The translations under genes were made by a program, and so were the position numbers. This document shows, piece after piece, positions 57,751-64,000 of a DNA stretch of 64,000 nt (within the stretch, counting starts at the first letter, position 1; each line of letters begins with the position of its first letter). The stretch is from Conoideocrella luteorostrata. Its lineage: Eukaryota > Ascomycota > Sordariomycetes > Hypocreales > Clavicipitaceae. The stretch is from the NCBI GenBank assembly GCA_032433595.1, contig JASWJB010000094.1, positions 62,001 to 126,000 on the forward strand. The letters are read 5' to 3'. The notes under the pieces were generated by a model. That model made no database searches. It saw only the letters and a program-made list of their open reading frames with translations, and had not been told where the DNA came from.

Positions 57751-60700
57751 ATGGCATCGACATACGATGTTGGCACGAGGGCGTGGCAGCCTGATGCTGC
57801 CGAGGGCTGGGTAGCCTCGGAGCTGGTTAGCAAAGATATCGAAGGGTCCAAGGCTAAGCTTGTCTTTAAACTTGATAACGGCGAGGTAAACAATCGATCC
57901 CCAGCTTGGAGCTAGCTGACTTCCAATTGAATTATTATGTTGACTTTCTTCATCCCCTGTCAATAGACGAAGACGATCGAAGTTCCCGTCGACGCCTTAC
58001 AAAGCGGGAACGATGCGTCGTTACCACCGCTGATGAATCCTACGATGCTAGAGGCCAGCGATGATCTTACCAACTTGTCCCACTTGAATGAGCCTGCAGG
58101 TATGAATGAATTGCCCGGATTTGTGTAATCTTATGGAGATTTAGTCATCTGTATATCATGTCCACCGACCTAACAGCAGTGCAGTGTTGCAAGCTATCAG
58201 ACTGCGATATATGCAAAAGGAAATATACACGTATAGTGGTATCGTCCTCATCGCAACGAACCCTTTCGCTCGAGTCGACTCTTTATATGTGCCGGGCATG
58301 GTGCAAGTATATGCTGGAAAACAAAGGGCAACGCAAGCTCCTCATTTGTTTGCAATCGCCGAGGAGGCTTTCATGTACGGAACAACCATGCCCAGCCTGT
58401 GTCGTCTCATGTGCTAATAAAAGAAAAAAGGGATATGATACGAGATAGCAAAAACCAGACCATCGTAGTTTCGGGCGAGTCCGGTGCTGGAAAGACAGTA
58501 AGCGCGAAGTATATTATGCGGTATTTTGCGACTAGAGAGTCACCAGACAATCCTGGGGCTCGTTCTAAGCGTGGACTGGAAGCCATGAGCGAGACCGAAG
58601 AACAGATTTTGGCTACGAACCCCATCATGGAAGCATTTGGCAATGCAAAAACTACGCGGAACGACAATTCTTCGAGATTCGGTAAATACATCGAGATCAT
58701 GTTTGACGAGAAGACGAACATTATTGGCGCCAAGATCAGAACGTATTTGCTGGAGAGATCAAGGCTCGTCTTCCAACCTCTCAAGGAACGCAACTACCAT
58801 ATTTTCTATCAGCTTGTGGCTGGTGCATCCGACAGCCAAAGGCAGGAACTTGATATTCTCCCTATTGAACAGTTTGAATATCTTAATCAAGGCAATTGCC
58901 CGGCAATTGATGGCGTCGATGACAAAGCTGAGTTTGAAGCTACGAAAAAGTCGTTACAGACCATCGGCGTGACTGAAACCCAGCAGAGCGACATTTTTAA
59001 GCTTTTAGCCGGATTGTTGCATCTTGGTAATGTGAAGATTACGGCTTCCAGGACTGACAGTGTTCTTGTACCGACGGAACCATCATTAGAGAAGGCTTGT
59101 GCTATTCTTGGCGTCGATGCACCCGAGTTTGCCAAGTGGATTGTGAAGAAGCAACTGATCACACGCGGCGAGAAAATTACGTCCAACTTGAGCCAGGCCC
59201 AGGCTATTGTCGTTCGTGACTCGGTTGCGAAATTCATCTATTCCAGCTTGTTCGATTGGCTGGTTGAAATCATTAACCACAGCTTGGCCACGGAAGAAGT
59301 TCTCAATCGCGTCACTACCTTCATCGGCGTCCTCGATATTTATGGATTTGAACATTTCGCGAAAAACTCTTTCGAACAGTTCTGTATCAATTATGCGAAT
59401 GAGAAGCTGCAGCAAGAATTCAATCAACACGTCTTTAAGCTGGAGCAGGAAGAGTACCTAAAGGAACAGATTGATTGGACATTCATCGACTTTTCAGATA
59501 ATCAGCCTTGTATCGATCTCATCGAAGGCAAACTGGGGATCTTGTCACTTTTAGACGAAGAGTCGCGGCTGCCTATGGGATCGGATGAACAATTTGTCAC
59601 CAAGCTGCATCAAAATTTCGCTACCGACAAACAGCATTCGTTCTTCAAGAAGCCGAGATTCGGCAAATCAGCCTTCACTGTTTGCCACTACGCTATCGAC
59701 GTAACATATGAATCGGAAGGTTTCATAGAGAAGAACCGGGACACTGTTCCAGATGAGCACATGACGGTTCTTCGGGCAACATTAAACCCCTTCTTAAAGC
59801 AAGTCTTGGATGCCGCGTCTGCTGTCAGAGAGAAAGACGTCGCCTCTGCTTCCTCAAACGCTGTAAAGCCCGCTGCTGGTAGGAAAATTGGCGTGGCCGT
59901 CAACAGAAAGCCAACCCTGGGGGGCATTTTCCGATCATCTCTTATTGAGCTGATGTCTACTATTAACAACACAGATGTGCACTATATTCGATGCATTAAA
60001 CCTAACGAGGCAAAGGAGGCTTGGCAATTTGAAGGGCCCATGGTCCTAAGTCAGCTGCGTGCTTGTGGTGTTTTGGAGACAGTACGCATATCTTGCGCCG
60101 GATATCCCACCAGATGGACGTACGAAGAGTTTGCACTCAGATATTACATGCTTGTTCACTCTGGCCAATGGACCGCTGAAATTCGTGACATGGCCAATGC
60201 CATTTTAACCAAAGCGCTGGGCACCAGCACCGGTAAAGGACTTGACAAGTACCAATTGGGTCTGACAAAGATTTTCTTCCGTGCTGGTATGCTCGCGTTT
60301 CTCGAGAACTTGAGAACGAGCCGACTCAATGAGTGCGCCGTTTTGATTCAGAAGAATCTGAGAGCGAAGTATTATCGGCATCGGTACCTGGAAGCCAGGG
60401 AAGCTGTTATCCTTTCTCAGTCCGCAGCCAGAGCCTATATCGCTAGGAAACGTGCTCAGAAACTGCGTACGATTAGAGCGGCAACGACGATCCAACGAGT
60501 CTGGCGTGGTCAGAAGGAACAAAAGAAGTTCTTGGCGCTCCGAAAGGACATGATCCTTTTTGAATCAGCCGCAAAGGGGTATCTCAGACGAAAACAGATC
60601 ATGGAAACAAGAGTGGGTAACGCTGCACTCGTCATTCAGCGAGCTTGGCGGTCCCGTCGCCAGCTGCAGTCCTGGCGTCAGTATCGTAGAAAGGTTACAT

Positions 60701-62951
60701 TGATCCAAAGTTTGTGGCGTGGTAAGCGGGCTCGGCGAGGATACAAGAAGATTCGCGAAGAAGCTCGCGATCTGAAGCAAATTTCTTATAAACTAGAAAA
60801 CAAGGTCGTTGAGCTGACACAGTCCTTGGGATCAATGAAGGAAAAAAACAAAACCCTTGCTGGGCAGGTCGAAAATTATGAAAGCCAAATAAAATCCTGG
60901 AAGAACCGCCACAACGCCCTTGAGGCAAGAACCAAGGAACTGCAGACGGAGGCCAATCAGGCAGGTATTGCGGTTGCTCGTCTCCAGGCAATGGAAGACG
61001 AAATGAAGAAGCTTCAACAAGCATTTAATGAATCAACAGCAAATATCAAACGGATGCAAGAGGAAGAACGTGAGCTGAGAGAATCACTTCGCCTTTCAAC
61101 CACGGAGTTGGAGTCCGCCAAGCATACAAACGGCGAACGTGAAAAAGACAATGTCAGCCTGCGGCAAGAACTTGAGGCTCTTCGGGATGCACTGGAAGTC
61201 GCCAAGCGAAGCGCGCCCGTCAATGGTGAACTTCTAAATGGAGCCACAGGAGGGGGGCCATCAACAGCCGCAGGTCTCATTAATCTGGTCGCATCCAAAA
61301 AGCCAAAGCGCAGGAGCGCAGGGGCTGAACCCAGGGATATGGATCGCTTCAGCGGCGCATATAACCCTCGTCCCGTCTCCATGGCTGTTACGAACACCGC
61401 TCACCGACAGAACCTATCCGGCACAACTTATATCCCGGGCGTTGACAACATCGAAATGGAATTGGAGAGTCTTCTTGCCGACGAAGATGGTCTGAATGAA
61501 GAAGTGACCATGGGACTAATTCGCAATCTCAAAATTCCATCACCCAACACGACACCACCCCCTTCAGACAAGGAAGTTCTTTTCCCTTCCTATCTCATCA
61601 ATCTGGTTACATCAGAAATGTGGAACAATGGGTTTGTGAAGGAATCCGAGCGTTTCCTGGCCAATGTTATGCAATCCATTCAGCAGGAGGTAATGCAACA
61701 TGACGGCGATGAAGCTATCAACCCTGGTGCATTTTGGCTCTCTAATGTTCATGAAATGCTTTCATTCGTCTTCCTTGCCGAAGATTGGTATGAAACTCAG
61801 AAGACCGATAATTATGAATACGACCGCTTGCTCGAAATTGTCAAGCATGATCTCGAGAGTTTAGAGTTTAACATCTATCACACCTGGATGAAAGTTCTCA
61901 AGAAGAAGCTTCACAAGATGATTATCCCTGCCATCATTGAATCACAGTCACTCCCTGGGTTCATCACAAACGAGAGTAACAGGTTCTTGGGCAAGCTTCT
62001 ACAATCCAACTCTGCTCCGGCATATAGCATGGACAATCTTCTCAGCTTGCTGAACAGTGCCTTCAGAGCCATGAAAGCGTTTTACTTGGAGGATTCTATC
62101 ATTACACAAACCGTCACAGAGCTCCTTCGCCTTGTTGGGGTAACAGCCTTCAATGATTTGCTCATGCGTCGAAATTTCCTTTCATGGAAACGAGGGCTGC
62201 AAATCAACTATAATATCACGCGTATTGAGGAGTGGTGCAAGAGTCACGATATGCCCGAAGGCACACTCCAACTTGAACATCTAATGGTAAGCGAACACTT
62301 GCCTTCCCACACAAAGTGCTCTAACGGCAGGCAGATAAAAAGCCAGTTTTACTGACACGATGAACCTTGCGCAGCAAGCAACAAAATTGCTACAACTGAA
62401 GAAGGCCACGCTGAACGATATCGAGATTATCCAGGACATATGTTGGATGTAAGTTTTAACACTTTCTTGTCGAAACTGATGACATTAACCCTAACACGCC
62501 AATAGGTTGTCACCAAACCAGATTCAGAAGCTGCTGAACCAATACTTGGTCGCAGACTATGAACAACCTATCAATGGAGAAATCATGAAGGCTGTTGCAT
62601 CCAGAGTTACAGAAAAGAGCGATGTTTTGCTTCTTCAGGCTGTGGATATGGATGACAGTGGGCCATATGAAATTGCAGAGCCGCGCGCCATCACTGCTCT
62701 TGAGACATACACACCGTCTTGTAAGTTCTGACGCCAGTCCTATTCGCTCCTGCTGAACGTTATATATATAGGACGAGACTGACTTTAAAACAGGGCTGCA
62801 GACACCACGTCTGAAAAGATTAGCCGAGATTGTGTCTGCGCAGGCAATTGCGCAACAAGAGAAGCTGGAGTACGGGAATGGCGAAGGCTTTGGTGGCCAA
62901 GACGGTTCCATCCCTGAGGCAGATGAGCCCGCTATTGAACCCGTACATTGA
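57751..62951 (+). CDS. Class V myosin heavy chain (MYO2/myoE-like)
   Basis: Actin motor for vesicle and organelle transport to the hyphal tip. Seven exons, 57751-57885, 57967-58099, 58185-58374, 58431-62286, 62375-62448, 62506-62720, 62794-62951, give 1586 residues. Motor domain: P-loop GESGAGKT at residues 168-175, switch I NDNSSRFGKYIE, switch II DIYGFEHF, and the actin-binding IHYIRC-like DVHYIRCIKPN. IQ motifs follow (AVLIQKNLRAKYYRHRY, TTIQRVWRGQ, ALVIQRAWRSRR, TLIQSLWRGKR and others), six in the usual number. A coiled coil covers about residues 900-1080. A variable linker leads to the cargo-binding DIL (dilute) domain from about residue 1190. The C-terminal splices restore LEHLMQATKLLQLKKATLND and PSWLQTPRLKRL. 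Identity is very firm. Confidence 0.97.
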
Positions 62952-63659
62952 GCATCATGAGTATGTCACATGTAGTTTACGGTCCGTTGTGGTTCGAATT
63001 GAAGAACATAGAATAGAGCTGTATTATTCGCTGGGATTACCATTCAGGGTGGTAGGGCTGCGAGCCCGTGGAGGCTAGCAACTGGAGTCAACTTATGTAT
63101 GAATCTCTGACGGTTCAATGCATGACGGAGCATAGCTGTGTTATGTATTGCAGCAAGCTATGAGGGTAAAGGAAGGTTGGTTGCCATGATGGCCAAAGGC
63201 AACAAGCAATGTAGGCAGCTACTTGGCACAAACTTTCTTGTTTTTTTAGGGTGTTGACCATCTATTCTGATGTACTTATATGTCTAGTTAATAACACTTA
63301 TTATAGGGTTCAGGTCCAATGTAGTTATGCAAACAATAGAAGGGGAAATGTGTTACCCTCACATCACAGCTTGTCTGGTTCGTGAACTAAGGCGTTCCAC
63401 GTGCATGGGTTGTTGGTTGTATACTCAAGTTCTATGCCTGTAGGCGATCATTTTCATTAAACCGAATAACGAGCCCACCCTATACGCATAGACAGCCCCA
63501 ATTTTCAGGCTTGCAACTTTCTGGGCACAGAAATCTTGAACATCTCCCAGAAGAACTACCAACAAATATCTAAATTTCCGTTAGTTCACGAGAGAACAGG
63601 AGAGGACACAAAAAGCGAGAAGGGAAACCCCAGGCTGGAAAAACGTCATCGCCCTAAGA
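62952..63659. promoter_or_regulatory. Intergenic region between the myosin gene and FAP7
   Basis: About 0.7 kb between two plus-strand genes. Holds the myosin 3' region and the FAP7 promoter. Nothing distinctive was recognised. Confidence 0.45.
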
Positions 63660-64000
63660 ATGAGACAATCACCCAACATCATACTGACTGGGACGCCAGG
63701 GGTTGGTAAGACTACACATTGTGAGAGTTTAGCCCAGAGGACCGGTCTTCGACACATCTCGGTGAACCAAGTAGTCAAGGACAAGGAGTGCCATGAAGGA
63801 TGGAGTGATGATCATCAGAGCTGGATTGTGGATGAAGATAAGGTAAGAACGGAATGTTCAATTCTTATCCTTGGCAGGCCTTGGGACTGATCGTCGCCTT
63901 ATTTTCAGCTTCTTGATGCTATAGAGAAAGATATAGAGGCTGGCGGTTGCATCATTGACTGGCACGCTTGTGATCTGTTCCCTCGCAGTTGGATAGATCT
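63660..64000 (+). CDS. FAP7: Adenylate kinase isoenzyme 6 / FAP7, partial
   Basis: Nuclear ATPase with adenylate kinase activity, needed for the last cytoplasmic cleavage of 20S pre-rRNA and 40S maturation. Exon 1 is 63660-63842, and a 66-bp intron joins VDEDK to LLDAIEKDIEAGGCIIDWH. Exon 2 runs from 63909 past the right edge. The Walker A motif GTPGVGKTT lies at residues 11-19 (start MRQSPNIILTGTPGVGKTT). HISVNQVVKDKECHEGWSD and IIDWHACDLFP are family hallmarks. About 92 residues are seen of the roughly 175-200 expected. It is the third ribosome-biogenesis gene in the window, probably by chance. Confidence 0.94.

Noticed and set aside
1..64000. Secondary-metabolite cluster, CRISPR array or operon-like defence system
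   Set aside because: No polyketide synthase, peptide synthetase, terpene cyclase, repeat-spacer array or co-oriented gene cassette was found. The genes are ordinary fungal housekeeping genes plus transposon relics.

Overview
This window is a gene-dense piece of nuclear DNA from a filamentous ascomycete. The evidence is short introns (about 50-140 bp) with GT-AG ends and CTNAY-like branch sites, typical fungal housekeeping genes, a samB/MUB1-type MYND protein, a type V myosin, and degenerate DNA transposons mutated mainly by C:G to T:A changes, as expected from RIP. Gene content, including a SCAP-type sterol sensor, suggests Sordariomycetes and perhaps Hypocreales. That placement is inference and no species is claimed.

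Left third (1-23 kb): a SCAP-like sterol sensor (cut by the left edge), a JMJD7-type JmjC hydroxylase, the 2'-O-methyltransferase SPB1, the mitochondrial fusion GTPase MGM1, a ZRG17-type zinc transporter subunit, a two-pass membrane protein of unknown function, a samB/MUB1 MYND protein, the ribosome-biogenesis factor EBP2 and phosphopantetheine adenylyltransferase. Genes are mostly divergent or convergent; some 3' ends lie only 70-75 bp apart. About 4.8 kb (22971-27784) then holds no recognisable gene except one possible two-exon orphan.

Middle (27.8-44.7 kb): a basic CCDC137-like protein, the large B-block-binding subunit of TFIIIC, a tail-anchored UBE2J-type E2, a 51-residue complex I accessory subunit split into three exons, a cyclopropane-fatty-acyl-phospholipid synthase family methyltransferase, and a 12-exon P5B ATPase (YPK9/ATP13A2 type).

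Right third (45-64 kb): a dead Fot1/pogo-type transposase, the histone chaperone NAP1, 3-phosphoglycerate dehydrogenase (with a GC-AG intron), a broken piggyBac-like element with perfect 22-bp terminal inverted repeats, the class V myosin, and the start of FAP7/AK6 (cut by the right edge).

No biosynthetic cluster or operon-like system is visible. Themes shared by several genes are ribosome biogenesis (SPB1, EBP2, FAP7), membrane and ion homeostasis (SCAP, ZRG17, YPK9, CFA family) and mitochondria (MGM1, complex I subunit). Gene models were spliced by hand. Reading frame was checked across every junction, and the summed CDS length is a multiple of three for each complete model. I found no convincing new system. 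The best leads are the transposon relics, a recurrent 9-bp intergenic motif, the orphan gene, and a few odd gene structures.
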